A stretch of 64,000 nucleotides of DNA from Muribaculaceae bacterium (GTDB lineage: Bacteria; Bacteroidota; Bacteroidia; Bacteroidales; Muribaculaceae). The position numbers and the translations under genes are program-made. The notes below the pieces were generated by a model, which saw only the letters and a list, made by a program, of their open reading frames with translations, did not search any database and was not told the DNA's origin. The DNA lies in NCBI GenBank assembly GCA_022508985.1, contig JAFLUA010000008.1:45868-109867 (forward strand), in the 5' to 3' direction. Shown here piece after piece: positions 56,341 to 64,000 of this stretch (positions are counted from its first letter, which is position 1; every line of letters starts with the position of its first letter).

Positions 56341-57840
56341 TTATTGAAGTGTACCAAGAGCCTTACAGAGGTAGGTTTGACACAATTTCAGGTCGATAAA
56401 AGCATCGACTTGTTCGGAGTGCGCTTTCAGCCAGGCTGTTTGCGCTTCTGTTACGTTGTCGGTTGTTGCTACACCTTCACGGAAAGCGAGGTTGGCCGAA
56501 CGTAGGTTCTCGTCGGCTTTTGCAAGATTTGCCATTGTCATCTGATATGTCTTATAAGCCTCTTGCATCTTAAACGAGGCTTGGCTAACCTGTAGCGTTA
56601 CCTTTTCGCGTGCATCTTCGAGTTGTAGTTCGCGTATCATGAGGTCGCTTTTTGCCACACGGTATTTGTTGTAGCTTCCGCCCCAGTGCAAAATGGGTAT
56701 TGTGAGCATGGCACCGACAGAGAATCCACCTTTGAAACGCTTGCTGAACCCGTTATACATATTAGGATTAGAGAACTCATACGAGCCTATCAGCGCCAAG
56801 TTGGGCAACATCGACGACAATGCTACTTTCTGCTGCTGGCGTGTCGCCTCGACACCTTGCTCAAGGGCACGCAAATCGTGACGTTGGCTAAAAACCTGCT
56901 CCATGTCGTATGTGAGCGCTTGCATCACATCGGGTGTAGGCTCCGGGATGTCGATATCTTCGTCGACGAGCGTAAATTGGGCATCTACGGGCAATCCGCA
57001 TATCTGCGCGAGGACCATGCGACTCAAGGCGAGGCCATTTTTCACTTTAGCGAAATCGACTTGCGCCGAGTTGAGTTTTACCTCTACGGCAAGAGCATCG
57101 CCACGTGTTACAACGCCCTCTTCGAGCATGAGGTTTACATTGTGGTTGAGCGTGTCGAGTAGGTTTACAAAATTTTCGGCCAGCCTATATTTTGCTTTCA
57201 ACGACACAATCTGCCAATAGGCTGCGTCTACTGCATATATCACGTTCTCAGCCTCGGCTATATCCATTTCTTTAGCTGCATTTTCGGCGGCACGGGTAAG
57301 TTTGTTCATTGCAACAATCTTACCGCCCATGAATATAGGCTGGGTGAGCGTGACAGCACCAAAAAAGACGTTGTGTATATCGTAGGTCATCGCCTCTTTA
57401 GGAATAAGGGCGACAACCGATGGTATATACTGTCCGTCGGGTGTCTGCAGCGGCATACCCGTCGACGGGTCCTTCACGAGGTTAAACTGATATGTTCCTG
57501 TTGCCGGGTCGAACGTTTTTGTCGGCAGCATCTGATCGGAATCAAAAATCGACAACTCACGTTGATTGTAGATATACGAGCCTGTAAAATCAATGGCCGG
57601 GAGGTAAGCGGCAAAGGCTTCTTTACGTTGATAACCAGCCTTGCGTATACGCTCACGCGACATCATCAACTGCTTGTTGTTTTCCAACGCCATAGTGCGA
57701 AACGTAGCGAGCGAGACGGGCCCTTGCATCACAACAGGCTCATCGCCGGGCTGTGTAGCTTGTGCTGAGACACACATCGCCGAGCTACAAAGTATTGCGC
57801 ATAAGCAATTCCGGAGCGAAGAGAGTAACGGCTTCTTCAT
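56341..57840 (-). CDS. TolC-family outer membrane efflux protein
   Basis: A 499-residue outer membrane factor with a signal peptide (about 1-27) and two outer membrane efflux repeats (near 55-260 and 270-490). The two long coiled-coil halves are seen as Ala/Leu/Glu/Asn-rich helices such as TRAAENAAKEMDIAEAENVI and MTMANLAKADENLRSANLAF. It opens the unit TolC, HlyD, two permeases, flippase, GT4. Confidence 0.88.
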   Translation of the reverse strand: MKKPLLSSLRNCLCAILCSSAMCVSAQATQPGDEPVVMQGPVSLATFRTMALENNKQLMMSRERIRKAGYQRKEAFAAYLPAIDFTGSYIYNQRELSIFDSDQMLPTKTFDPATGTYQFNLVKDPSTGMPLQTPDGQYIPSVVALIPKEAMTYDIHNVFFGAVTLTQPIFMGGKIVAMNKLTRAAENAAKEMDIAEAENVIYAVDAAYWQIVSLKAKYRLAENFVNLLDTLNHNVNLMLEEGVVTRGDALAVEVKLNSAQVDFAKVKNGLALSRMVLAQICGLPVDAQFTLVDEDIDIPEPTPDVMQALTYDMEQVFSQRHDLRALEQGVEATRQQQKVALSSMLPNLALIGSYEFSNPNMYNGFSKRFKGGFSVGAMLTIPILHWGGSYNKYRVAKSDLMIRELQLEDAREKVTLQVSQASFKMQEAYKTYQMTMANLAKADENLRSANLAFREGVATTDNVTEAQTAWLKAHSEQVDAFIDLKLCQTYLCKALGTLQ

Positions 57841-57893
57841 CGGTTTTATCTTTGAAAAATGTTTAGATGGTTGTTATTACGTTTTCCGCGTCG

Positions 57894-57901
57894 CAAAAAT
57901 A
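57894..57901 (-). promoter_or_regulatory. Candidate -7 box for the TolC-led unit
   Basis: TATTTTTG on the minus strand, about 54 nt ahead of the tolC start. A good -33 box at 19-20 bp is not visible, so this is a weak assignment. Confidence 0.4.
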
Positions 57902-58028
57902 ATCAAAAAATTGGTAGCTTATTCATCTATTATGGGTAAAAATAGCAACAAATATTGCAAAAAAAGGAGAATGTGATGATTAAGGCCGTCGTTTTTAGGC
58001 TTCTTAACGCTTCTTACATTTATACCGA

Positions 58029-58059
58029 TTGCAATATTCACAAAATTAGCCTACCTTTG
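58029..58059 (+). promoter_or_regulatory. Promoter for folA and the YfhO-like gene
   Basis: TTG at 58029-58031, a 20-bp spacer and TACCTTTG at 58052-58059 fit the consensus. The predicted leader is about 20 nt. It is about 150 bp from the divergent TolC-unit candidate. Confidence 0.7.
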
Positions 58060-58084
58060 CATAATTGTCTAATCAACGCTAACT

Positions 58085-58552
58085 ATGAAATTAATCGTAG
58101 CTATCGACCGCAAGGGTGCTATTGGCCGTGGTGGCGACCTGCTCTATCGTATCGGAGCCGACCTTAAACGTTTTAAGGCCATAACATCGGGCCACACCGT
58201 TGTGATGGGCCGTAAAACATATGAGTCACTGCCTAATGGCGCTTTGCCTAATCGTCGCAATTTGGTTATAACACGTCAACAGGATTATAGTGCAGAAGGC
58301 ATCGAGACATTCGGTAGCCTCGAAACGGCTCTTGCGGCCGCTACGGGCGACGTTTTTGTTATCGGAGGTGCACAAATCTATCGCGAAGCTCTACCTCTTG
58401 CCGACACCCTGCTGCTAACTATCGTCGACGCCGAGACGGCCGATGCCGACACATTCTTCCCAGTGATTCCGCTCGATGATTTCGTCGTAAGCGATATTGA
58501 ATTATGCGACAGCACACCGCCTTGCCGCTTCGTTACCCTCGAAAAAAAATAA
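58085..58552 (+). CDS. folA: Dihydrofolate reductase
   Basis: A 155-residue DHFR. AIDRKGAIGRGGDLLYRIGADLKRFK contains the N-terminal folate region (Ala-Ile, then Asp at position 27-like in ADLKRFK), and VVMGRKTYESLP and VIGGAQIYREAL are the NADPH and active-site motifs. The Trp found in most bacterial DHFRs in the LPW loop is Tyr here (LLYRIG). The YfhO-like gene begins 8 nt after the stop. Trimethoprim sensitivity cannot be judged from sequence alone. Confidence 0.92.
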   Translation: MKLIVAIDRKGAIGRGGDLLYRIGADLKRFKAITSGHTVVMGRKTYESLPNGALPNRRNLVITRQQDYSAEGIETFGSLETALAAATGDVFVIGGAQIYREALPLADTLLLTIVDAETADADTFFPVIPLDDFVVSDIELCDSTPPCRFVTLEKK

Positions 58553-58560
58553 GATAAGAT

Positions 58561-61209
58561 ATGAACAAGCTAATATCATTTATAAAGCGCCCTCAGGTGT
58601 GGGGATTTTTCGCCTCGATAGCCATCATGGCGGCGTTATCGTTGCTGTTTTTCTATCCCGACAATTTTGAAGGCAATAGTTTGCGGCAACCCGACATGCA
58701 GCAAGGTGCGGCCAATGGTCACGAAGGGCAGCTCTTTCAGGAGTCGACAGGCGAAAAGGCTCTATGGACCGACGCCCTCTTCGGCGGCATGCCCACATTC
58801 CAGATATCGCCATCATACCCTTCAAATAAGGTTTTCACTTGGTTGAACACCGTCTATGGCCTCGCATTGCCGGCGCCATCTAACCTCTTGTTTATGATGA
58901 TGTTTGGCTTCTTCATACTGCTTTATGCCCTCAAAATGCGGTGGTACTATGCTTTAATAGGAGCTATCGCGTGGGGATTTTCGAGCTATTACATTATTAT
59001 AATAGGAGCCGGCCATATATGGAAGTTTGTGGCACTGTCGTATGTACCCCCTACAATCGCCGGTTTTATCCTGCTTTATCGTGGCCGATATATGGTTGGA
59101 GTGGCTACGACAGCTCTCTTTGCTATGCTCCAACTTAATGCCAATCACCCACAGATGACCTATTATTTCGGTCTGGTGATGATAATCATAGCATTGTGCT
59201 ATCTCATCGACGCAATACGCAGCAAAAAAATAGCGCGATGGTGTGTAGCTTCGGCTCTCGCCGTAGCGGCCGGTGGTCTCGCTTTAGGTGCAAACGCGCC
59301 TTCGCTATATCACACCTACAAATACGCCAAGGAAACCAAGCGTTCGACGTCGGAGCTAACTCCCCTCCCCTCGTCTACGGCTTCTACTTCTTACGAGAGA
59401 CCTACGGGAGGGCTCCCTAAAAGCGATATCGTAGGTTGGAGCTATGGCCGCAGCGAGCTTTTCACATTCATCGTCCCCAATATCAAAGGCGGGGCTTCTG
59501 CCCGTCCCGAAAACGGCAGGATGGTTCACATGGGACTCGATAAACTCGATGGCGCCAAAGATCTGGCACAGCAGTCGCCGCTATTGCCGTATATGTCGCA
59601 GTATTTCAACGATTCGGAAGGCACGAATGGCCCTGTATATGCCGGCGTCATTATTTTTGCGCTATTCTTGCTGGGCTGTTTCATAGTACGAGGGCCGCTT
59701 AAATGGGCTATGGTGGCGTCGACCATAATGTCGGCCTTATTGTCGCTCGGCTATAATGCCGAATGGCTCACCGATTTTATGATTTATCACTTCCCTATGT
59801 ATAGCAAGATGCGCGCCGTAGAAAGCATTCTTGTGGTTGCCGAATTTGCCATGCCACTGCTTGGCATACTTGCATTAGTGCAGCTTATCGAAGCCGGCAC
59901 TGAGACGTGGCGTAAATACCGCAAGCCACTATGCATCTCGTTTGGCCTACCGGCTCTCGTCAGCCTTGGGGCCCTGCTGGTGCCTTCTATTTTTGGTGCT
60001 GCCATAAACGATAGCGACCGCGCACACAGCGAGCAGATACAACAGCAAGTAGCCGATTATGCCATAAAGGCAGGATATAGCCAGAGCGAACTCTCGGCCG
60101 TCTTATACCCTTATTCTCTGTCTAATCCGGCAAACGCCGAGGCTATCAAGGCCCTGCGCTATAGTCTTGTAAAGACCGACGGTATGCGCTCACTCTTGTT
60201 CCTGGCAGCAGCCGCTATGGTGTTGGCTCTCTTCGTGAGTCGTAGGCTGAAGATGTCGGTTACCCTTGTCGCTCTCGGGCTGTTGATAACGGCCGACCTA
60301 TATGGCGTTGACAAGCGCTATGTGTCGCACTCTTCATTCGGTCCGGCCGATGATGCGTCGGGAAATATTGTATTCACTCCCGACGAAATAGATAAAGCTA
60401 TTCTGGAGGATGGCGGCACTGGCCATTACCGTGTGCTCGATATCCCCAATTTCTTCACAGCCGACCGCAGCTACTTCCACAACACCGTAGGCGGGTATCA
60501 TGCCGCCAAGCTAAACCGCTATGAAGACCTCATCCAACGGAAGCTGATGCCCATGCTCCAGATGGGTTATTTCCCCGACTCGCCCGAGCTCGACGACCCA
60601 GAGGTGGCAGATGTTGCCGCACGTCTACGCACATCGTATCGTGTTGCCGATATGCTTAATGCTCGCTACGTTGTCACTGGCGATAACTCATCACCTATAG
60701 TGCGTAATGAGTATGCCCTCGGCAACGCATGGCTGGTCGACTCTATTGTGTGGGCCGATGACGCCGACGCCGAAATGGCCGCTCTCGATGCTACAGCACT
60801 CGATTTCGAGACAACAGCCGTTGCCGACCGACGCTTCGCCGACGTATTGCCATCAACAGCAGTCAAGGCTCCCGGCGATACTATTTTCCTCACCTCATAC
60901 ACGCCAAACAAACTTACATTCCATGCCGATACTCACAATGGCGGCATAGCCATCTTCTCCGAGATATATTTCCCGTGGGGCTGGTCGGCGACTGTCGATA
61001 GCGAGCAGAAGCCGATAGCACGGGCCAACTACGTCCTTCGTGCTATGGCAATACCGGCCGGAAGCCATGAGATAAGCATGTGCTTTGCACCGACATCGCT
61101 CAAAAGCTGCTCGACAATAGCCTATGTGTGTATCATCTTAATATACCTGTTACTGGCAGCAGCAGTCTCTCTTTCGACCATACAATGCCGTCGCTCATCA
61201 AAAGATTAA
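58561..61209 (+). CDS. YfhO-family large membrane protein
   Basis: An 882-residue protein with about a dozen hydrophobic helices in the first 570 residues, followed by a soluble extracytoplasmic part and a last helix at about 850-872. N-terminal features match the YfhO group: one helix (VWGFFASIAIMAALSLLFF), the periplasmic segment with FGGMPTFQISPSYPS and the GAGHIWKF motif. YfhO is linked to bacterial lipoteichoic acid or glycan glycosylation as a GT-C-like protein, but its role in Bacteroidetes is not settled. The next gene overlaps its 3' end by 25 bp. Confidence 0.85.
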   Translation: MNKLISFIKRPQVWGFFASIAIMAALSLLFFYPDNFEGNSLRQPDMQQGAANGHEGQLFQESTGEKALWTDALFGGMPTFQISPSYPSNKVFTWLNTVYGLALPAPSNLLFMMMFGFFILLYALKMRWYYALIGAIAWGFSSYYIIIIGAGHIWKFVALSYVPPTIAGFILLYRGRYMVGVATTALFAMLQLNANHPQMTYYFGLVMIIIALCYLIDAIRSKKIARWCVASALAVAAGGLALGANAPSLYHTYKYAKETKRSTSELTPLPSSTASTSYERPTGGLPKSDIVGWSYGRSELFTFIVPNIKGGASARPENGRMVHMGLDKLDGAKDLAQQSPLLPYMSQYFNDSEGTNGPVYAGVIIFALFLLGCFIVRGPLKWAMVASTIMSALLSLGYNAEWLTDFMIYHFPMYSKMRAVESILVVAEFAMPLLGILALVQLIEAGTETWRKYRKPLCISFGLPALVSLGALLVPSIFGAAINDSDRAHSEQIQQQVADYAIKAGYSQSELSAVLYPYSLSNPANAEAIKALRYSLVKTDGMRSLLFLAAAAMVLALFVSRRLKMSVTLVALGLLITADLYGVDKRYVSHSSFGPADDASGNIVFTPDEIDKAILEDGGTGHYRVLDIPNFFTADRSYFHNTVGGYHAAKLNRYEDLIQRKLMPMLQMGYFPDSPELDDPEVADVAARLRTSYRVADMLNARYVVTGDNSSPIVRNEYALGNAWLVDSIVWADDADAEMAALDATALDFETTAVADRRFADVLPSTAVKAPGDTIFLTSYTPNKLTFHADTHNGGIAIFSEIYFPWGWSATVDSEQKPIARANYVLRAMAIPAGSHEISMCFAPTSLKSCSTIAYVCIILIYLLLAAAVSLSTIQCRRSSKD

Positions 61210-61682
61210 GGTGCCACCGTCATAGCCGCGGATTTGGGATACACTCCCCCTTCGCATTCCGCTTCGTCACCGAAGTGCTATGCCAGAGACACCCCTACCT
61301 TGCCTATGCCGATATCACGTCGGACAGCAGAGTGAGGCTTCTGCTGAGACTCATCGTAGCATTTAAGCCCGAAAAGGTTGCCATCCTCTCATCACAGCCA
61401 CAACTCCTTCAAGATGCCGTGCTGAGAGCCGATTCTCGCATAACACTCGGCAGCGACAGCCCCGATATGATTGTTGTAGATGCCGACGACAACGCCATTG
61501 ACAGATATCTCCCACAGCTCATTGGTGGTGCCCATGCGCTAATCGTCAACGCCGACAAGGCAACGGCACAGACACTGTCGCGAGCGCTGCCTCACGGAAT
61601 GATATTCGACAACTGCCGGGGTACGATCGTTGTGGCAGCATACAGCTATTTGCCACGACAAGATTTCGATGTTGCTTTTTAG
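61185..61682 (+). CDS. Degenerate methyltransferase-like protein
   Basis: A 165-residue protein; I start it at 61185, inside the last 25 bp of the YfhO gene, because the shared family pattern begins RGFGIHSPFAFRFVTEVL. The end PRQDFDVAF resembles the C-terminus of a Bacteroidetes SAM-methyltransferase group. The usual Gly-rich SAM loop is missing (VAILSSQPQLLQ instead), and it is shorter than the ~230-residue relatives. It may be a non-catalytic remnant or binding protein. The family comparison is from memory and is not certain. Confidence 0.6.
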   Translation: MPSLIKRLRCHRHSRGFGIHSPFAFRFVTEVLCQRHPYLAYADITSDSRVRLLLRLIVAFKPEKVAILSSQPQLLQDAVLRADSRITLGSDSPDMIVVDADDNAIDRYLPQLIGGAHALIVNADKATAQTLSRALPHGMIFDNCRGTIVVAAYSYLPRQDFDVAF

Positions 61683-61751
61683 CAACACCTTTGCTTACAA
61701 CTCATTAGTCCTCCTCCCGGATTTTTTTGACCAAGAAATTTGACCCTACGC

Positions 61752-61782
61752 TTGCACACGTCATAAAAAAAGCCTAACTTTG
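61752..61782 (+). promoter_or_regulatory. Promoter of tRNA-Ser
   Basis: TTG (61752-61754), a 20-bp spacer and TAACTTTG (61775-61782) lie 15 nt ahead of the mature tRNA start. Confidence 0.65.
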
Positions 61783-61797
61783 CACTCGCAAGGCCAT

Positions 61798-61882
61798 GGA
61801 GAGATGGCAGAGTGGTCGATTGCGGCGGTCTTGAAAACCGTTGAGGGTAACACCTCCGGGGGTTCGAATCCCTCTCTCTCCG
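61798..61882 (+). tRNA. tRNA-Ser(UGA)
   Basis: The acceptor stem GGAGAGA (61798-61804) pairs with TCTCTCC (61875-61881). The anticodon loop CTTGAAA carries TGA, decoding UCA and related Ser codons. A long variable arm (typical of tRNA-Ser) and GGTTCGAATCC T-arm are present. The discriminator is G; CCA is not encoded. This gene lies at the border of a higher-GC segment, so its 3' end is a possible integration target. Confidence 0.95.
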
Positions 61883-61890
61883 CGAACAAC

Positions 61891-61903
61891 GCTGACTGTC
61901 AGC
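61891..61903. other. Short dyad right after tRNA-Ser
   Basis: GCTGAC and GTCAGC are perfect 6-bp inverted arms around one T. It starts 9 nt after the tRNA. It may be a mini-hairpin or a recombination-site-like dyad; no function is shown. Confidence 0.35.
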
Positions 61904-61917
61904 AAATTACAAAATCA

Positions 61918-61962
61918 ACACCCAATTTTACACCCAAAAGTAAGATTGGGTGTGATTTTTTT
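61918..61962. terminator. Intrinsic terminator after tRNA-Ser
   Basis: ACACCCAAT (61918-61926) and ATTGGGTGT (61945-61953) form a 9-bp stem with an 18-nt loop, followed by a run of seven T (61956-61962). The same motif pair may also help terminate the araC transcript from the other side, where the T-tract is weaker. Confidence 0.8.
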
Positions 61963-62028
61963 GAGCACTACAAACAATAGTGTTTCCCTCCAAGATAATA
62001 TATAACGCCTGATTATCGCAGATGATAT

Positions 62029-62922
62029 CTACTGCCGCCGTTTGCGGTAGTCGATGGGCGAAAGACCCGAGCGGCGGCGGAAGAATTTGCCGAAAGCAGA
62101 CTGGTCGGAGAAGTTGAGCTGCGCGGTAATCTCCTGCACCGACATCTTCGAGTCGTCCAACAGTGCGCGGGCATCGCTGTACAACATCCAGTAGATGAAA
62201 TCCGAGACGCTGCGCCCCGTCACCTCCTTGACAATCAGCGTCAGATAGTGCGCCGAGAGGTTGAGTTGCGAGGCATAGAAATCGACCTTGTGTTGTGTGC
62301 GATAGTTGGCGGTCAGCAACTCTACGAAGCGTTTGACAATGCTCTCGCGGCGGTTAGACTGCTCCGACGGCGCAAACCCGTCGAGACGGTCTATCACATC
62401 GCTCAAATCAAGGTAAAAACCGAACAATCGGTTCAGTACCACCTCTTTATAATACAAGTGGTTCACACCGTCAATCGCCTGCGCAAGTTCTGTCAGGCGA
62501 TTTTTTATTCGCCCGGTATCGGAGGGAGCAAGCGTTATCACCGGTCGCGCATAGAGTTTGACGCCATAGCGTATGCGTCGGTAAATCATATCGACTGAGT
62601 CCATACGGTACATAAAATCCTCGCCGACCATAAGGCACACCGCGCGGCAGTCTTCCGAACACGCCGCAATCCGAAAAAGGTGCGATGATGATATGACAAC
62701 CACACTGCCCGCCGCGACGCTCTCTGCGTGGCGGTTGATTTCGTGTGTAAGCGTTCCGTGCGTCAGAAGCAACACCGTTGCGGCGTCGATGTATATTTCA
62801 GACGAGAAGCGGCTGCGCAGTGAATCGGCATCCATCTCCGCACAGCGAATCATACGCTGCATTCGGTGCAGTCGTTCAGTGTCGCTAAACAGCTCATCTA
62901 TTCGTTTTACTTCGGTGTGCAT
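62029..62922 (-). CDS. AraC-family transcriptional regulator
   Basis: A 297-residue protein with an N-terminal sensor region (about 1-180, cupin-like beta strands such as IYIDAATVLLLTHGTL and ESVAAGSVVVISSSHL) and a C-terminal pair of helix-turn-helix motifs: VDFYASQLNLSAHYLTLIVK and SVQEITAQLNFSDQSAFGKFFRRR, ending SPIDYRKRRQ. It is divergent from a second TolC gene and probably controls it. The coding GC content is visibly higher than in the flanking genes. Confidence 0.9.
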   Translation of the reverse strand: MHTEVKRIDELFSDTERLHRMQRMIRCAEMDADSLRSRFSSEIYIDAATVLLLTHGTLTHEINRHAESVAAGSVVVISSSHLFRIAACSEDCRAVCLMVGEDFMYRMDSVDMIYRRIRYGVKLYARPVITLAPSDTGRIKNRLTELAQAIDGVNHLYYKEVVLNRLFGFYLDLSDVIDRLDGFAPSEQSNRRESIVKRFVELLTANYRTQHKVDFYASQLNLSAHYLTLIVKEVTGRSVSDFIYWMLYSDARALLDDSKMSVQEITAQLNFSDQSAFGKFFRRRSGLSPIDYRKRRQ

Positions 62923-62942
62923 ATCGTCTTACAGTCGTTGTA

Positions 62943-62974
62943 CAAAGATAGTAAAATTGCAAAAAATGTCCAAA
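62943..62974 (-). promoter_or_regulatory. Promoter of the AraC gene
   Basis: Minus-strand TTTG (62974-62971), 20 bp, and TATCTTTG (62950-62943) fit the consensus. The start lies about 20 nt before the ATG at 62922. Confidence 0.65.
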
Positions 62975-63001
62975 TCGAACCAATTTTGTGTAGAATGGAT
63001 T

Positions 63002-63032
63002 TTTGCCGAAAAGCGACTTTTCACCATCTTTG
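63002..63032 (+). promoter_or_regulatory. Promoter of the second TolC gene
   Basis: TTTG (63002-63005), a 19-bp spacer and CATCTTTG (63025-63032) fit the consensus apart from C in the first -7 position. The predicted start lies a few nt before the ATG at 63048. Confidence 0.6.
63008..63022. promoter_or_regulatory. Putative operator dyad
   Basis: GAAAAG and CTTTTC are perfect 6-bp inverted arms around CGA, lying inside the spacer of the tolC promoter. Binding there would block RNA polymerase. An AraC-type protein often binds direct repeats instead, so the link to the neighbouring regulator is tentative. Confidence 0.45.
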
Positions 63033-63047
63033 CGGCGCAAAAAAACG

Positions 63048-64000
63048 ATGAAAATGAAACGCATATACCGATTTCTAACAATTATTTGCCTGACCGTGCA
63101 AAGTGTTTCTGTCGCAGCACAAACACCGCAGAGCATACAATTGGGCATAGACGAAATGTTTGCCCTTGCCGATGAGAACAATGCGAGCATCCGGGGCTTT
63201 CGTTATGCCGAATCGGCGGCTGCCGAGGCGGTCAAGACGGCACGCAACGACCGTCTGCCCTCGATTGATTTCTCGGCTTCGGCATCGCTGTTAGGTGACG
63301 GGCGTCTCTGGGACCGCGACTTCTCGAACGGAATGAACGCTCCGATTCCGCGTTTCGGCAACAACTTCGCACTCGAAGCGACGCAGGTAATCTATGCCGG
63401 CGGAGCCGTGTCGGCGGGCGTGGCGATGTCGGAACTGAAACTGCAATCGGTGCAGGCCGAAGCGGAGCAGAACAGGCAGAATATCCGCTTCCTGCTTGTG
63501 GGCAACTATTTGGAACTCTGCAAACTCGATAACCAAACAGAAGTCTATCGCAAGAATATCGAACAGACGCAGCGCTTGCTTGCAGACATTCGCGCCCGCC
63601 AGCAGGAGGGCTTGGCGATTCGCAACGACATCACGCGCTACGAGTTGCAGTTGCAGCGTCTGGAACTGGCACTTACGCAGACCGAGAACAGCCGCGCCAT
63701 TATCAACGACCGTCTGGCTACGGCATTGGGTATCGACCCGAAGCAGCGTATAGAACCTAACCGCACGGTCATCGAGTCGCTGCCGTCGGTGCAGGTCGAA
63801 TCGCATTGGCAGCAGACTGCCGCCAATGCCCCGTCTATGCGGCTTGCATCGTTGGGTGTCGCGCAGTCGAAGCAGGCAATCAAGCTGGCGCAGGCAGAGC
63901 GCATTCCGTCGATAGCACTTTTTGCAGGCGACCACTTGGACGGCCCGATAACGATAGAAGTTCCGCCCCTGAATAAGAATTTCAATTACTGGTATGTGGG
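63048..64000 (+). CDS. TolC-family outer membrane efflux protein (partial, 3' cut by window)
   Basis: A signal peptide (MKMKRIYRFLTIICLTVQSVSVAA) is followed by the first outer membrane efflux half. Visible parts include IDEMFALADENNASIRGF, RLPSIDFSASASLL, QVIYAGGAVSAG and the helical stretch up to TRYELQLQRLELALTQTENS, then the loop GIDPKQRIEPN and the second half beginning ASLGVAQSKQAIKLAQ. The 318 codons read here run open to the window end. GC-rich codons (CTG, CGC, CAG) dominate. It is probably followed by adaptor and pump genes. Confidence 0.85.
   Translation, partial: MKMKRIYRFLTIICLTVQSVSVAAQTPQSIQLGIDEMFALADENNASIRGFRYAESAAAEAVKTARNDRLPSIDFSASASLLGDGRLWDRDFSNGMNAPIPRFGNNFALEATQVIYAGGAVSAGVAMSELKLQSVQAEAEQNRQNIRFLLVGNYLELCKLDNQTEVYRKNIEQTQRLLADIRARQQEGLAIRNDITRYELQLQRLELALTQTENSRAIINDRLATALGIDPKQRIEPNRTVIESLPSVQVESHWQQTAANAPSMRLASLGVAQSKQAIKLAQAERIPSIALFAGDHLDGPITIEVPPLNKNFNYWYV

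Noticed and set aside
63291..63935. 214-codon minus-strand frame opposite the second TolC gene
   Set aside because: The TolC frame on the plus strand has a signal peptide and family motifs. The reverse frame is a by-product of GC-rich codons.

Overview
The window is a chromosomal segment from a Bacteroidota bacterium, order Bacteroidales, most likely Muribaculaceae or a close relative. The evidence is four-fold. Promoters follow the Bacteroidetes pattern of a TTG/TTTG -33 box, 19-20 bp, and a TAnnTTTG -7 box. Shine-Dalgarno sites are mostly absent. Two secreted proteins share a C-terminal GLYI-type tail. Bacteroidetes-type genes for glycine lipid synthesis, a Mrp without CxxC and an L17 with a long acidic/Ala tail are present. 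The family assignment is inference; the order-level assignment is fairly secure.

Layout. 0.3-8.6 kb: a secreted protein, then thioredoxin and an FtsE-like ATPase (minus strand). Divergent from ftsE is a plus-strand run: LRR surface protein, trmB, mrp, aroQ, an NAD-dependent epimerase, a tiny membrane protein and an O-methyltransferase. 8.6-9.2 kb: beta-carbonic anhydrase. 9.2-27.9 kb: one minus-strand cluster joining the str, S10, spc and alpha operons (rpsL to rplQ, 27 ribosomal protein genes), including fusA, secY, map, infA and rpoA. It has a promoter with a leader of about 155 nt upstream of rpsL and a hairpin terminator after rplQ. The small genes rpmJ and rpmD are also present. 28-37.8 kb (minus): GT-C and GT2 glycosyltransferases, a TPR/Sel1 membrane protein, a CotH-like secreted protein, aspartate aminotransferase, yidC and pyrG. 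37.9-42.9 kb (minus): a tightly overlapping unit of C11 protease lipoprotein, MscS channel, lipoprotein, metallo-hydrolase and menA. 42.9-46.1 kb (minus): glycine-lipid acyltransferases glsA and glsB followed by purB. 46.3-50.2 kb (plus): SWIM-SNF2 helicase, meaB and a DUF1573 protein. 50.2-57.8 kb (minus): TolC, HlyD, two ABC-2 permeases (no ATPase), a Wzx-like flippase and a GT4 glycosyltransferase in coupled succession. 58-61.7 kb (plus): folA, a YfhO-like giant membrane protein and a degenerate methyltransferase-like protein. 61.8 kb: tRNA-Ser(UGA). 62-64 kb: a higher-GC pair, an AraC regulator divergent from a second TolC gene cut by the window end.

Most of the window is core housekeeping. 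The parts that deserve a second look are: the divergent ftsE/LRR promoter with its dyad and apparent leaderless start; the ATPase-less efflux/flippase/glycosyltransferase unit; the C11-MscS-lipoprotein-MBL-MenA unit; the composition change immediately after tRNA-Ser with a putative operator between araC and tolC; and unusual gaps and leaders in the ribosomal cluster. I found no CRISPR array, insertion sequence, phage gene or rRNA gene. I do not see a clear-cut new defence or mobile system.
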